Positions 16,378 through 23,354 of a stretch of 41,737 bases of DNA are shown one piece after another (position 1 is the first letter of the stretch; each line of letters opens with the position of its first letter). A program made the position numbers and the translations under genes. A model generated the notes under the pieces. That model ran no database searches. It was not told the DNA's origin and was given only the letters and a program-made list of their open reading frames with translations. Source of the DNA: a virus; the IMG/VR virus record IMGVR_UViG_3300031578_000130, positions 1 to 41,737 of that record, one strand, 5' to 3'.

Positions 16378-16530
16378 TCATTCTTGCAACCCACCGCCAA
16401 TCACTTCTTCGGCAATTTTATCAATTTTAATTTCAATTCTTTTCAACCTCTCAACAGTAAACGCAAATGTCAGTATTAACCAAATGCCAATAAATCCCGC
16501 TATTACAAATCTCTCTACGCTTGCATTCAT
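16378..16530 (-). CDS. small membrane protein, 50 aa
   Basis: ATG at 16530 is preceded by AGGGG at good distance. One hydrophobic span (residues about 8-25, FVIAGFIGIWLILTFAF) is followed by a charged helix (VERLKRIEIKIDKIAEEV). It is too short for usual gene calls. It ends just before the attC-like hairpin at 16284-16358. The upstream stretch to 16591 shows nothing else. Confidence 0.65.
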   Translation of the reverse strand: MNASVERFVIAGFIGIWLILTFAFTVERLKRIEIKIDKIAEEVIGGGLQE

Positions 16531-16591
16531 ACCCAACACCCCTTTCATTTTAAAGTTTCTTTTTCACGAGCTCCGGCGTTCTTAACTGCCG

Positions 16592-17062
16592 TCATAATTT
16601 AAATCCAAAATTTATAATACTGCTTTTAATATTTTGAATAGCCCTGAAATCATAAATATTTTTTCCGCGTTTTCTTAAAAGCAGGTTCAATCTTTTTCTC
16701 AGAGCAACAACCCAGCACGGTTCTATTTCTTGAATGATGCTGTCTGTCTCTTTAAAAAGTATTCTGCCAAGAACTTCCATATCTTCGATGTGTTCTTTTT
16801 TGATATAGGCATTGATATAATTCCAGTACGGTTTTTCAAATATCTTTCTCAAATATGGATAAGCGCCCTTTCCCATATTTTCAGTCGGGATCCCCGCTTT
16901 CGTTTTCCCAACCTTTTTTATCCAGTTTATAATCGATACTATTAAATCATATCCGTACTTGCATCGATACTCGCTGGCCAGAGTTATCCAGTTTTGGTTC
17001 TTATCGAAATACAATAGCATTTCCGCGATTTCACCTGTTTGTTTTCTTTTGTCAATTTTCAA
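16592..17062 (-). CDS. hypothetical protein, 156 aa
   Basis: The start is TTG at 17062, 6 bases after AAGGA. The protein is helical and basic (ASEYRCKYGYDLIVSIINWI, VALRKRLNLLLRKRGKNIYD). It follows the DUF1376-like gene and could act in replication, but no motif is recognised. Confidence 0.7.
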   Translation of the reverse strand: MKIDKRKQTGEIAEMLLYFDKNQNWITLASEYRCKYGYDLIVSIINWIKKVGKTKAGIPTENMGKGAYPYLRKIFEKPYWNYINAYIKKEHIEDMEVLGRILFKETDSIIQEIEPCWVVALRKRLNLLLRKRGKNIYDFRAIQNIKSSIINFGFKL

Positions 17063-17150
17063 TTCAGATCCTTGATCTAATATTAATTATTATCTTTTCA
17101 AATAATTAATATTCATTTTCAATTTCATTTTCCATATGTTAATCATATGT

Positions 17151-17456
17151 TTATGATGTCTTATTAAGCCTATTGTCTCTTCTTGATGCACTATAAGCCT
17201 TTCTTTTTATTATACTTTCAGCAACCCATTCTATCTGATAACCGCCATCAATTTTTATGAGTAATGTAAAAAAGTGTTCCCTTTCGTCTTTTTTAAGACG
17301 CTTTGTGAGAAAGTTTAGTTGGTGCTGTGTTATACATATGTTTCTCATATGTTCACACATGATACGGTCATAAGCGACTTGGGCGGCTTCGCTTAATAAT
17401 TGTGTATCCCTTAAATAATCACCAGGGTAAAATAAGAACGCAGGGTCTTTGCCCAT
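17151..17456 (-). CDS. DUF1376/YdaU-like protein, shortened, 101 aa
   Basis: I chose ATG 17456, right at the stop of the GIY-YIG gene and after AAAAGG. The N-terminus MGKDPAFLFYPGDYLRDTQLL is typical of DUF1376 proteins, which often sit in phage replication modules. Homologues usually continue past SRR.NRL with a long variable tail. Here the frame stops at NKTS, and after two TAA codons the same frame reads TYD then HMENEIENEY, which looks like the eroded tail of such a protein. Confidence 0.7.
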   Translation of the reverse strand: MGKDPAFLFYPGDYLRDTQLLSEAAQVAYDRIMCEHMRNICITQHQLNFLTKRLKKDEREHFFTLLIKIDGGYQIEWVAESIIKRKAYSASRRDNRLNKTS

Positions 17457-17457
17457 A

Positions 17458-17760
17458 CTATATAAGCCTTTTGTTAAGTGTTGGATGTAATCTTTTAATA
17501 AAATACTTTTCAAGTTTTAATCTGTGTTTATTTATGAATCTTATTTTAATTAAGAATTTTTTTGATTTAAGACGATTATAGATATTGTGTGCGGTTATTC
17601 TTCTTTTAAGATTGGTTGATGTCCCTACATATAATAATTTATAATTATTTCTAACTGAGCTATAAATATAAAAAGCATAGCACCCAGCCATTTCTGGGAT
17701 ATAATTAAAATTAATCATGATCCATTTTTTATAATGGAATTCTTGATTATTATTCTGCAT
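17458..17760 (-). CDS. GIY-YIG endonuclease, 100 aa
   Basis: The motifs are in order: GCYAFYIY (GIY), LLYVGTSTNLKRRITAH (YVG with the catalytic Arg region), and LEKYFIKRLHPTLNKRL (catalytic Glu and Asn). The protein is little more than the nuclease domain, as in small mobile GIY-YIG proteins. The gene overlaps the end of the RHH regulator by 11 bases and ends next to the DUF1376-like start. A later Met (residue 15) could be the true start. Confidence 0.82.
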   Translation of the reverse strand: MQNNNQEFHYKKWIMINFNYIPEMAGCYAFYIYSSVRNNYKLLYVGTSTNLKRRITAHNIYNRLKSKKFLIKIRFINKHRLKLEKYFIKRLHPTLNKRLI

Positions 17761-17899
17761 TTTCTTTTTGAACTTTTTCTCGGAGAGTTAATTCTACAAA
17801 GTGGGATCGGTTTCGATATTTGCCGTTGCTATCAGCAACGTATTGATCAACATCTTTTATGATTTGATCATCGATCATAACATTAAGTGGTTTTAACAT
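17750..17899 (-). CDS. ribbon-helix-helix transcription regulator, 49 aa
   Basis: The sequence MLKPLNVMIDDQIIKDVDQYV followed by YRNRSHFVELTLREKV has the beta strand, two helices and spacing of the CopG/Arc/MetJ fold. Such dimers bind operator DNA with the N-terminal strands. ATG 17899 follows AAAGGA, and a near-consensus promoter (17927-17955) lies directly upstream. It is the only clear transcription factor in the genome, so it may control early-gene shut-off. Confidence 0.85.
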   Translation of the reverse strand: MLKPLNVMIDDQIIKDVDQYVADSNGKYRNRSHFVELTLREKVQKENAE

Positions 17900-17926
17900 A
17901 ATTATTCCTTTCTTGTTTTACAATTT

Positions 17927-17955
17927 AATATACTCAATATTTAATTTTTTGTCAA
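17927..17955 (-). promoter_or_regulatory. promoter of the RHH regulator
   Basis: Minus strand TTGACA (17955-17950), 17 bases, TATATT (17932-17927). The expected start near 17920 leaves a short leader of about 21 bases with an AAAGGA site before the regulator ATG. The boxes are outside the zinc-ribbon gene that ends at 17959. Confidence 0.8.
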
Positions 17956-17958
17956 TAC

Positions 17959-18117
17959 TTATTTTCTCTTTTCACACTTCGGGCAGATCCTTTTTTCTTG
18001 ACCAGGTGGAAAATCTTTATAATAGTCCACTCTTATTTTTCCACAGTCTCTATAAACTTCAAAAGTCAATTTACATTTAGGACAGCGGAATATGCCCTTG
18101 ATTAATTTTGTTTCCAA
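17959..18117 (-). CDS. zinc-ribbon protein, 52 aa
   Basis: Probable TTG start at 18117, 11 bases after GGAG. Two CPKC knuckles (residues 12-15 and 45-48) frame a beta-rich middle (TFEVYRDCGKIRVDYYKDF). This gene is too short and has too unusual a start for standard calling. It follows the Cys-containing gene 18121-18507 directly. Confidence 0.65.
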   Translation of the reverse strand: METKLIKGIFRCPKCKLTFEVYRDCGKIRVDYYKDFPPGQEKRICPKCEKRK

Positions 18118-18120
18118 TTA

Positions 18121-18507
18121 TTATTTTTCTCCTTTTCCACGAAAATATTTTTCCAGTCTCGAATCCAGTTTTATGAGATCCCGTTTTATAAAGCGGTACC
18201 ATGAGTTTGAAAAGTGGTATCCATTATTTCTTAAAATACAAAGTGGCGCCTGAATTTCTACTCTGGTTAGATTAAATACTTTTATCAACATAAATGTAAT
18301 CACCCGGATTTTTTGAATTGCATCTTTATTATTTAAAAGCCATGCTTGATAGTTTGTTTCAGATTCTAATAGCTTTTCTTTTGGTAAATTTGCTTGACGT
18401 TGTTTTTTGATTCTATTATGATAAATAGTTTTGCAAGCAGGGTGTCTTTCAGCGTCCGATCGCATTCCGGCTGGGAGCGGTAACTTGCATTCTTTACAGA
18501 TTGCCAT
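18121..18507 (-). CDS. protein with N-terminal zinc finger, 128 aa
   Basis: The N-terminus MAICKECKLPLPAGMRSDAERHPACKTIYHNR has the spacing of a small zinc finger found in phage regulators or replication proteins. The remaining ~90 residues are helical and basic. No enzyme motif seen. Confidence 0.7.
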   Translation of the reverse strand: MAICKECKLPLPAGMRSDAERHPACKTIYHNRIKKQRQANLPKEKLLESETNYQAWLLNNKDAIQKIRVITFMLIKVFNLTRVEIQAPLCILRNNGYHFSNSWYRFIKRDLIKLDSRLEKYFRGKGEK

Positions 18508-18551
18508 AATTTATTCCCCAAGTATTATTCAATATACCATTTTTGGCCTCA

Positions 18552-18573
18552 ATAGGGGTGTATATACCTCTAT
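18552..18573. promoter_or_regulatory. 22-base near-palindrome upstream of 18121-18507
   Basis: The sequence ATAGGGGTGTATATACCTCTAT is palindromic at 9 of 11 positions, and the two mismatches are G/T. It lies in the only gap between genes 18507 and 18652, a fitting place for an operator. No good -35/-10 pair was found beside it. Confidence 0.4.
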
Positions 18574-18651
18574 AATGAAATGGCCGTATGGTTTTATGGT
18601 AGAACGTCTTAAATGTAATAAAAATAAGGATCATAGATTTTTGAATGTCGC

Positions 18652-18873
18652 TTAAACTGAATAAAATATTTTATCATATTTCATGCCCAAGAAGAGCATC
18701 AAGGCATGGCATTTAATTTTTATAGCGCTTTCATATTCCTTGCCCTTACCTTTGTTCCATTCATCTCCTCCAATAGTAACCTCGTAGGGAATCGCGTTTT
18801 TCGATTCTTTTATTCTGGCCCTGAATTGTTTTGTTTTTGTGATAAAGACTTCTATTTCTAATTCGTTATTCAT
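18652..18873 (-). CDS. hypothetical protein, 73 aa
   Basis: Starts MNNELEIEVFITKTKQFRARIKESK; two-part alpha/beta with IGGDEWNKGKGKEY in the middle. Not recognised. The gene is preceded by a long hairpin (18894-18956) and by TATGAGG. Confidence 0.65.
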   Translation of the reverse strand: MNNELEIEVFITKTKQFRARIKESKNAIPYEVTIGGDEWNKGKGKEYESAIKIKCHALMLFLGMKYDKIFYSV

Positions 18874-18893
18874 TTTAACCTCATAAAAATTAA

Positions 18894-18956
18894 CAGGCGG
18901 ATGTTTGCGGGCGTATCCATGTCCCCAACGTCCTTACGGATAGTTGCATCCGCCTG
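18894..18956 (-). other. structured intergenic hairpin
   Basis: CAGGCGGATG (18894-18903) and CATCCGCCTG (18947-18956) are perfect 10-base complements; within them TATCC (18914-18918) pairs with GGATA (18938-18942). It is GC-rich in an AT-rich region. It fills nearly all the gap between two genes and ends just before TTAATTTTTATGAGG. It may be an RNA processing or attenuation element, or a decayed relative of the attC-like sites. Confidence 0.55.
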
Positions 18957-18962
18957 AAAATA

Positions 18963-19655
18963 TTAATTTGATCTGATATTCAAACCAGATTCTTTTTTAC
19001 TGGTAACGCCCGGGATAACAATTGCCCCCTTGGTTGCTGCCATAACTTTATTCAAAGCAGACATATTAACATCAAGATATTCCATCGGAACTTTCCCGGA
19101 TGCAACCGCTTTAATCAACATCATTTTATTTACAACTTCCGCTTTCCAAGTTTCCCTTGTTGATATCCCCTGGACCTTTTCTACCGGCGCTGCCGTTCTC
19201 GCGGAAACGATTGGAACTTGGCCGGTAATGATTTTCTCAACGAGTTTTGGATTTTCCTCTTTCTCTGCATGTCTGATCGCTTTTTGTTTTTCAAAATCAT
19301 CAAGCCGTTTCTGTTCTGCTGCGAGTCGTTTTTGTTCTCTCCGGTCCCAATCCAATATCAGATTTCGGCATTCAAACTCAGCTCTTTTTGGTTGTTCGTC
19401 AACCTGATTCTTTTTTGCGATAAGATTTTTATGAAGTTGATAGGCCATGTCAATTTCCGGTTTGAAAAATTCTTCAATACGAGCCCTGATTTTTTTCAGT
19501 TCAACTACATATTGACCAACAGCATGAGCTTCAGGATTGGAGGTGATTTTAATAATCCCCGGATCTTGCTTGAGAGCAAGGTTAATTTCCGGAGTGATTG
19601 CTTCTGCCGAGGAGTCGGGAGAATTGATTTGAATTTTCCTTTTACCGTTTTCCAT
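18963..19655 (-). CDS. coiled-coil recombination-associated protein, 230 aa
   Basis: A long helix (residues about 50-125: VVELKKIRARIEEFFKPEID, RREQKRLAAEQKRLDDFEKQ) is followed by a small domain ending GAIVIPGVTSKKE. Proteins of this build are often next to phage annealing proteins. It follows the nuclease gene by 4 bases, in the same operon. The function in this context is unknown. Confidence 0.7.
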   Translation of the reverse strand: MENGKRKIQINSPDSSAEAITPEINLALKQDPGIIKITSNPEAHAVGQYVVELKKIRARIEEFFKPEIDMAYQLHKNLIAKKNQVDEQPKRAEFECRNLILDWDRREQKRLAAEQKRLDDFEKQKAIRHAEKEENPKLVEKIITGQVPIVSARTAAPVEKVQGISTRETWKAEVVNKMMLIKAVASGKVPMEYLDVNMSALNKVMAATKGAIVIPGVTSKKESGLNIRSN

Positions 19656-19659
19656 GTTA

Positions 19660-20190
19660 TTAATTCCTCTCTTTCCAGTTAATAAGTTTTACGCAAGCGA
19701 GCCAGGCGGACTTGTCACTGAGATCATTATCGTAAATCTCAGTTTTATAAGTTCCGTTTGACCGAAGCGCAACATATCCTCTTTTGACAAATCTTCTTTG
19801 GCATAATGAATATGCCATTGTTTGGAGTCTCGTAACAGCTTGAGCCTCATTTGTTTTAATGTCCAGAAGAAAATATCCTCCGGGATATAAAGCACAATTA
19901 TAAATAAGTCTATCGTATGTTCCTTTATAATCAAGAGATTTATTTTGCACTCGTTTTTCAATATGAATTATTTTACCGCCAACTTCATTCCTAAATTTTA
20001 TCCAGCCGTTTAAATATTTTTTTATACGTGGATCCACGCTGTCCATATACAATGTATCCAAATCATATTTAGCGGTGACAGAATGTACTTCGCTTCCTCT
20101 TTTTAAATAGAACTGCCTGTCTATTTCTGGTATATTAAATGGCCATTTATATAGACCGCAATCATTCAAGATTTGAGTAACATGCTTCAT
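19660..20190 (-). CDS. RecB/Cas4-like PD-(D/E)XK nuclease, 176 aa
   Basis: The core motifs are RGSEVHSVTA near residue 31, YKGTYDRLI (Asp93) and YFLLDIKTNEA (Asp110, Lys112), followed by RLQTMAYS (Gln123). This is the exonuclease half of a two-part phage recombination system; it would resect DNA ends to single strands. The ATG overlaps the stop of the annealing protein as TAATG, so the pair is coupled. Confidence 0.82.
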   Translation of the reverse strand: MKHVTQILNDCGLYKWPFNIPEIDRQFYLKRGSEVHSVTAKYDLDTLYMDSVDPRIKKYLNGWIKFRNEVGGKIIHIEKRVQNKSLDYKGTYDRLIYNCALYPGGYFLLDIKTNEAQAVTRLQTMAYSLCQRRFVKRGYVALRSNGTYKTEIYDNDLSDKSAWLACVKLINWKERN

Positions 20191-21155
20191 TATTTAAAAG
20201 GAAGCTCTGTATTATCTCCTACATCCACAAGATCATTATCGTTAGGGATAATCGGTAGAGCGTCTGAATCAAGATTCTTTTTAGACAATCTTACAAATTC
20301 GTTTATCTTGAATTCTAAATGCTTATAAAGGTCATCGATTTGCTTCCCGGTGAGATCGTTAAATTTCTTGATAGCAACTCCGAATAATTCAAAAGTGTGA
20401 GCATCGAGAATCACATCAGCGCCTTTAATACTTCCAGCTTTGTTGATAAAAAACTCATGGAGGAGTATGGCGCGCTTTCGCTGTTCTTTTGTAATTGAGA
20501 CTTTTATCGGTTCGTTGTGTTCTTTGATATTAGATAAAGATTCATCCCAAAAAGGTTTTGCATTTTTATGGCGCCATTGATAGCAACTCGGTTTATCAGA
20601 TCCCCTTTTTGATGTTTTGTTTCTCCACACTTTCACAGCGTTTCTATCTGTCCATTTTTCTATAAATCGAGGTTGCCATAATTTCTTTGCAATCCCAAGA
20701 TCCTTACAGCATCGAGTAACACAATCGCTTTTTGCGCCCTCATAGGCGGTCCCCCAGGAGGATTTCGGATTGCTTGGGAAATATTCTGCCTCTCCGATTG
20801 CCTGAGATATAAAACATCCACGAATGTACAAGCTCCCAATATAGAACACTCTATTGTTTTCTATTTTTGTGGATTGCTGAATAATGACCCACTGGCCATG
20901 GCCGAATGCTTTATTTAAAACATCCCGATAAAACACTTGAGGAAGATAAACAATCCCATCCGGCCGGATATTAATATCGTTTTCGTTGATGTTTCTCAAA
21001 AGGATCTTTTTTTCATCTTCTGTGATTGTTAATAGAGAGGCATTTTGAAATTCGATCACCCCGGATCCGGCCGATTCAATTTTTTTCATGATCTGATTAT
21101 CTACCAGATCCTCTCCGTCAATTTTTTTGACAGCTGTGTTTTTCTTTTCTTCCAT
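20190..21155 (-). CDS. Mgm101/Rad52-like single-strand annealing protein, 321 aa
   Basis: Residues about 68-90 (VYLPQVFYRDVLNKAFGHGQW) and 133-168 (SWGTAYEGAKSDCVTRCCKDL, GIAKKLWQPRFIEKW) match the Mgm101 branch of the Rad52 fold. The C-terminal ~120 residues are charged. The protein should coat and anneal single-stranded DNA produced by the neighbouring nuclease. It starts after GGAG at 7 bases. Confidence 0.85.
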   Translation of the reverse strand: MEEKKNTAVKKIDGEDLVDNQIMKKIESAGSGVIEFQNASLLTITEDEKKILLRNINENDINIRPDGIVYLPQVFYRDVLNKAFGHGQWVIIQQSTKIENNRVFYIGSLYIRGCFISQAIGEAEYFPSNPKSSWGTAYEGAKSDCVTRCCKDLGIAKKLWQPRFIEKWTDRNAVKVWRNKTSKRGSDKPSCYQWRHKNAKPFWDESLSNIKEHNEPIKVSITKEQRKRAILLHEFFINKAGSIKGADVILDAHTFELFGVAIKKFNDLTGKQIDDLYKHLEFKINEFVRLSKKNLDSDALPIIPNDNDLVDVGDNTELPFK

Positions 21156-21182
21156 TGTCTTCTCCGTTTTTAATGACCTATT

Positions 21183-21461
21183 TTATTCTTGAACGATTCC
21201 CATTTCTTCAATCAACTGACATACTATATTATAGATCCGATCTTTAACGTCTTGAGTTTCTTCGACAATTTGATCGTCTTTTATAATTCGTTTGACGAAG
21301 CCGAGTTTTCCACAGCAGAGAGAGCATAGATCGTAAGATACGTAAATTGATCCGCTTGTTTGGAAACCGCGCGGATTGTATTCAAGTTTAACCCTGTTCA
21401 AATCATCAGATTTTTCAACTTGATGTTTGCATTGATCACAAAAAAATGTTTCCTTTTTCAT
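21183..21461 (-). CDS. zinc-ribbon protein, 92 aa
   Basis: CDQC (residues 8-11) and CSLCC (residues 46-50) form a likely zinc site around a beta-rich middle (RVKLEYNPRGFQTSGSIYVS). The C-terminal helix is acidic. ATG overlaps the previous stop (TAATG). Confidence 0.72.
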   Translation of the reverse strand: MKKETFFCDQCKHQVEKSDDLNRVKLEYNPRGFQTSGSIYVSYDLCSLCCGKLGFVKRIIKDDQIVEETQDVKDRIYNIVCQLIEEMGIVQE

Positions 21462-21643
21462 TAATAACCTCTTTCTTCAAAGTCGTTAAAATCATTCATC
21501 TCAATTTCTTCCTGAGTAATCGAATGATTGCAATCATCTTCAATGCAAACATAAGATCCAGATGAATCTAAAATATGAACTGTGTCCGTTTCGCAATTCG
21601 GGCAGTGAGTTTCGATTTCTTCGGTGATACGACGTCCAGGCAT
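21461..21643 (-). CDS. zinc-ribbon protein, 60 aa
   Basis: CPNC (residues 14-17) and CIEDDC followed by NH give a zinc ribbon; the tail is acidic (EEIEMNDFNDFEE). It overlaps the gene that follows by TAATG and lies two bases from the 30-residue peptide upstream. Confidence 0.7.
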   Translation of the reverse strand: MPGRRITEEIETHCPNCETDTVHILDSSGSYVCIEDDCNHSITQEEIEMNDFNDFEERGY

Positions 21644-21645
21644 TA

Positions 21646-21738
21646 TCAGCAGCCTTTCGTTAAAACAACGATTAAGTATCCAATTAATGCTAAAACTGCA
21701 TATGTCATTAAAACTAAACCAAATATTTTATTTCGCAT
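21646..21738 (-). CDS. 30-residue transmembrane peptide
   Basis: ATG 21738 follows AAAGGA at 8 bases. Basic start MRNK, a hydrophobic span IFGLVLMTYAVLALIGYLIV and a basic end TKGC. TGA is followed after two bases by the next ATG. It resembles small membrane peptides found in phage early operons. Confidence 0.62.
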   Translation of the reverse strand: MRNKIFGLVLMTYAVLALIGYLIVVLTKGC

Positions 21739-21743
21739 CATTA

Positions 21744-21956
21744 TTAAAATCCTTTTATTTCTGTTGTCTTATTAAACCAATTTTGTTCCCATCGATAGAT
21801 CATCGATACAAGAGAATTAACAGAACAATCTATTTCTTCAATTGCAAGAGTTGATTTTTTATCAGGACAATTAAAATGGATTAATCCTGATTGGATCCCG
21901 GAGAATATTAATCCATGATTTTCAGCAGTTTTAATAACAGCTTTTAAGTTGTCCAT
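21744..21956 (-). CDS. hypothetical protein, 70 aa
   Basis: I chose ATG 21956, which overlaps the previous TAA (TAATG) with GGAGG upstream; a start six codons earlier (21974) has no ribosome site. The protein has a helix then beta strands (HGLIFSGIQSGLIHF) and an acidic middle. Not recognised. Confidence 0.62.
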   Translation of the reverse strand: MDNLKAVIKTAENHGLIFSGIQSGLIHFNCPDKKSTLAIEEIDCSVNSLVSMIYRWEQNWFNKTTEIKGF

Positions 21957-22114
21957 TAAATTTGAGCCCTCCATAAATCAATAAGAGATAATTGATGAAT
22001 TGGTTTTTCGGGCTTTAAAATTCCGTGGTTCTTGCCGCCACAAATACAGGTGCATTTTTTTGACTGAGCATGTTTGCATCTGTCTGTACAGGTTATTTTT
22101 CTTTTGTTGGTCAT
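21956..22114 (-). CDS. Cys/His-rich protein, 52 aa
   Basis: The cluster C..C...A....C.C.C ending in GGKNHG (residues 9-31) is a zinc knuckle seen in many short phage proteins. ATG 22114, TAA 21956. The overlapping 61-residue frame at 21978-22163 is in another frame and lacks such a pattern, so I prefer this one. Confidence 0.72.
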   Translation of the reverse strand: MTNKRKITCTDRCKHAQSKKCTCICGGKNHGILKPEKPIHQLSLIDLWRAQI

Positions 22115-22117
22115 GAT

Positions 22118-22315
22118 TCAAATACCATAATGAGCTTTCGCGAACATTTCTCCTACAGTGCAAATATATTTTGGCTCATCCCACCAGTCAGAATATATTT
22201 CCCAAGATTCATCGATATTGATTCGATGTTTCATATTCCCAATATCTATCAGCATTGCCGCCCAATCTGGATACCGGGCGGCAGGAGTTTTATCAATAAC
22301 AAGATAGTATTCCAT
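22118..22315 (-). CDS. hypothetical protein, 65 aa
   Basis: Starts MEYYLVIDKTPAARYPDWAAM; Trp/Tyr-rich middle (ESWEIYSDWWDEPKYI). ATG lies one base after the previous TAA. Unknown function. Confidence 0.65.
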   Translation of the reverse strand: MEYYLVIDKTPAARYPDWAAMLIDIGNMKHRINIDESWEIYSDWWDEPKYICTVGEMFAKAHYGI

Positions 22316-22316
22316 A

Positions 22317-22511
22317 TTATTCTAATTTTCCGAATTGTTTTATATCAGATGCCATTTTTGAATATTTCTCAATATATTCTGGGAAAGCATCACAAATTCT
22401 CTTGAAATTATCGGAATCCGCTTTCATAATACAATCAGCCAACGAAACGACAAAACTCCCGCCGTATCTTTTCATGGCTTCAACCACTTTTAATTTCATA
22501 TCATGTTTCAT
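22317..22511 (-). CDS. small conserved-type phage protein, 64 aa
   Basis: The pattern KVVEAMKRYGGSFVVSLADCI, then ADSDNFKRICDAFPEYIEKY is one I have seen repeatedly in small phage early proteins of unknown function. Starts after AAAGGTACC. Confidence 0.72.
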   Translation of the reverse strand: MKHDMKLKVVEAMKRYGGSFVVSLADCIMKADSDNFKRICDAFPEYIEKYSKMASDIKQFGKLE

Positions 22512-22529
22512 TTTGGTACCTTTCGTTAT

Positions 22530-22727
22530 TTATTCTTGTGTTAAAATAGGTTCAATTAATTTAGCATCTTCTAAGAGCCAGTTTCTCCATATTTCCCAAA
22601 CACCCTCACGTTTCTTTTCTTCGGGAGTCAGCATTTCCGGTATCTTCTTTCTGGCTTCGATCAATGAATTTGGAAGTCCGATAATGGCTTTACGCTGGCC
22701 GTTGTTGTTGTGGATTAGGGTGTACAT
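22530..22727 (-). CDS. hypothetical protein, 65 aa
   Basis: Starts MYTLIHNNNGQRKAIIGLPN; C-terminal helix with WEIWRNWLLEDAKLI. No Shine-Dalgarno site is visible; the ATG is 4 bases past the HNH stop, so coupling is likely. Confidence 0.65.
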   Translation of the reverse strand: MYTLIHNNNGQRKAIIGLPNSLIEARKKIPEMLTPEEKKREGVWEIWRNWLLEDAKLIEPILTQE

Positions 22728-22730
22728 ATT

Positions 22731-23105
22731 TTAATTGGTTTTTCCTATTATAAAATCATCAACTTTAATAATGATAGATTGGACTTTATTTATTTCTTCT
22801 TTATTGTTAATATCCACGCCAGATTTTTTCAATATATATTTTACCCAAAACTTATCATCTGCAAAATCTTTGTGGAATAAAATAATTTCCTTATTTTTAT
22901 CCTCAAGAAACTGGTATCCATTTTTAAGATATTTAATTACTGGAGACAAAAACATACTATGTAATCTACTATGACAGGCATGACATAATTGGTTTTTGTT
23001 TTCTGGAATATCCATACCGCCTATACTTATTGGTATAACATGATGATTATGTTCTACACGTTTTAATTGACATAGAGTGCAATATGGTCTATCTTTGTTT
23101 TTCAT
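22731..23105 (-). CDS. HNH endonuclease, 124 aa
   Basis: CTLC (residues 9-12), VEHNHHVIPISIGG, then ENKNQLCHACHSRLHS form the HNH/zinc core, with the Cys pairs holding zinc. The C-terminal ~70 residues are basic and hydrophobic with no motif. It is the first gene after the early promoter. It could be a homing nuclease or a host-takeover nuclease. Confidence 0.82.
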   Translation of the reverse strand: MKNKDRPYCTLCQLKRVEHNHHVIPISIGGMDIPENKNQLCHACHSRLHSMFLSPVIKYLKNGYQFLEDKNKEIILFHKDFADDKFWVKYILKKSGVDINNKEEINKVQSIIIKVDDFIIGKTN

Positions 23106-23129
23106 TTATAAATATCCTTTCTGTAAAAT

Positions 23130-23138
23130 ATTATAGCA
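23130..23138 (-). promoter_or_regulatory. extended -10 promoter for the early operon
   Basis: Minus strand TGCTATAAT (23138-23130) is a perfect extended -10 box. No good -35 box sits 17 bases upstream, as usual for this promoter type. The transcript would begin near 23123 and reach the HNH start at 23105 after AAAGGA. Confidence 0.72.
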
Positions 23139-23192
23139 AATCACTTGCCAAAGTATTTTCAAGGCTAAATCAGAAACACTAAAAACAAAAAT

Positions 23193-23243
23193 ACTACAAT
23201 TTTGTTGCCGTTAGCCTCAAAACCATAATTACAAAAATGTAGT
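23193..23243. repeat. inverted repeat, possible operator 1
   Basis: ACTACAATTTTGT (23193-23205) and ACAAAAATGTAGT (23231-23243) are complementary at 12 of 13 positions, 25 bases apart. They lie upstream of the early promoter. Confidence 0.55.
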
Positions 23244-23246
23244 AAT

Positions 23247-23279
23247 TTAATATTGTCTTTATAAATCTAACAATATTAA
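23247..23279. repeat. inverted repeat, possible operator 2
   Basis: TTAATATTGT (23247-23256) and ACAATATTAA (23270-23279) are perfect 10-base complements, 13 bases apart, beside operator 1. Confidence 0.55.
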
Positions 23280-23320
23280 TAATTTATCAAAAACAAAATA
23301 ATTACAATTATGTACCAAAT

Positions 23321-23354
23321 AAAAAATCCCCCCTGGTTATATCAGGAGGGATTT
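23321..23354 (-). terminator. intrinsic terminator after the lysis genes
   Basis: A stem of 11 pairs with one mismatch (AATCCCCCCTG at 23325-23335 against CAGGAGGGATT at 23343-23353) is followed on the minus strand by a T-run (complement of A321-A326). It lies about 27 bases after the holin-like gene and ends the late transcript. Confidence 0.85.

Noticed and set aside
18571-18576. TATAAT on the plus strand
   Set aside because: No -35 box at proper distance and no plus-strand gene to drive.
21978-22163. 61-codon minus-strand frame
   Set aside because: The 52-codon frame at 21956-22114 has the zinc-knuckle pattern and couples to both neighbours; the longer one overlaps the gene 22118-22315.
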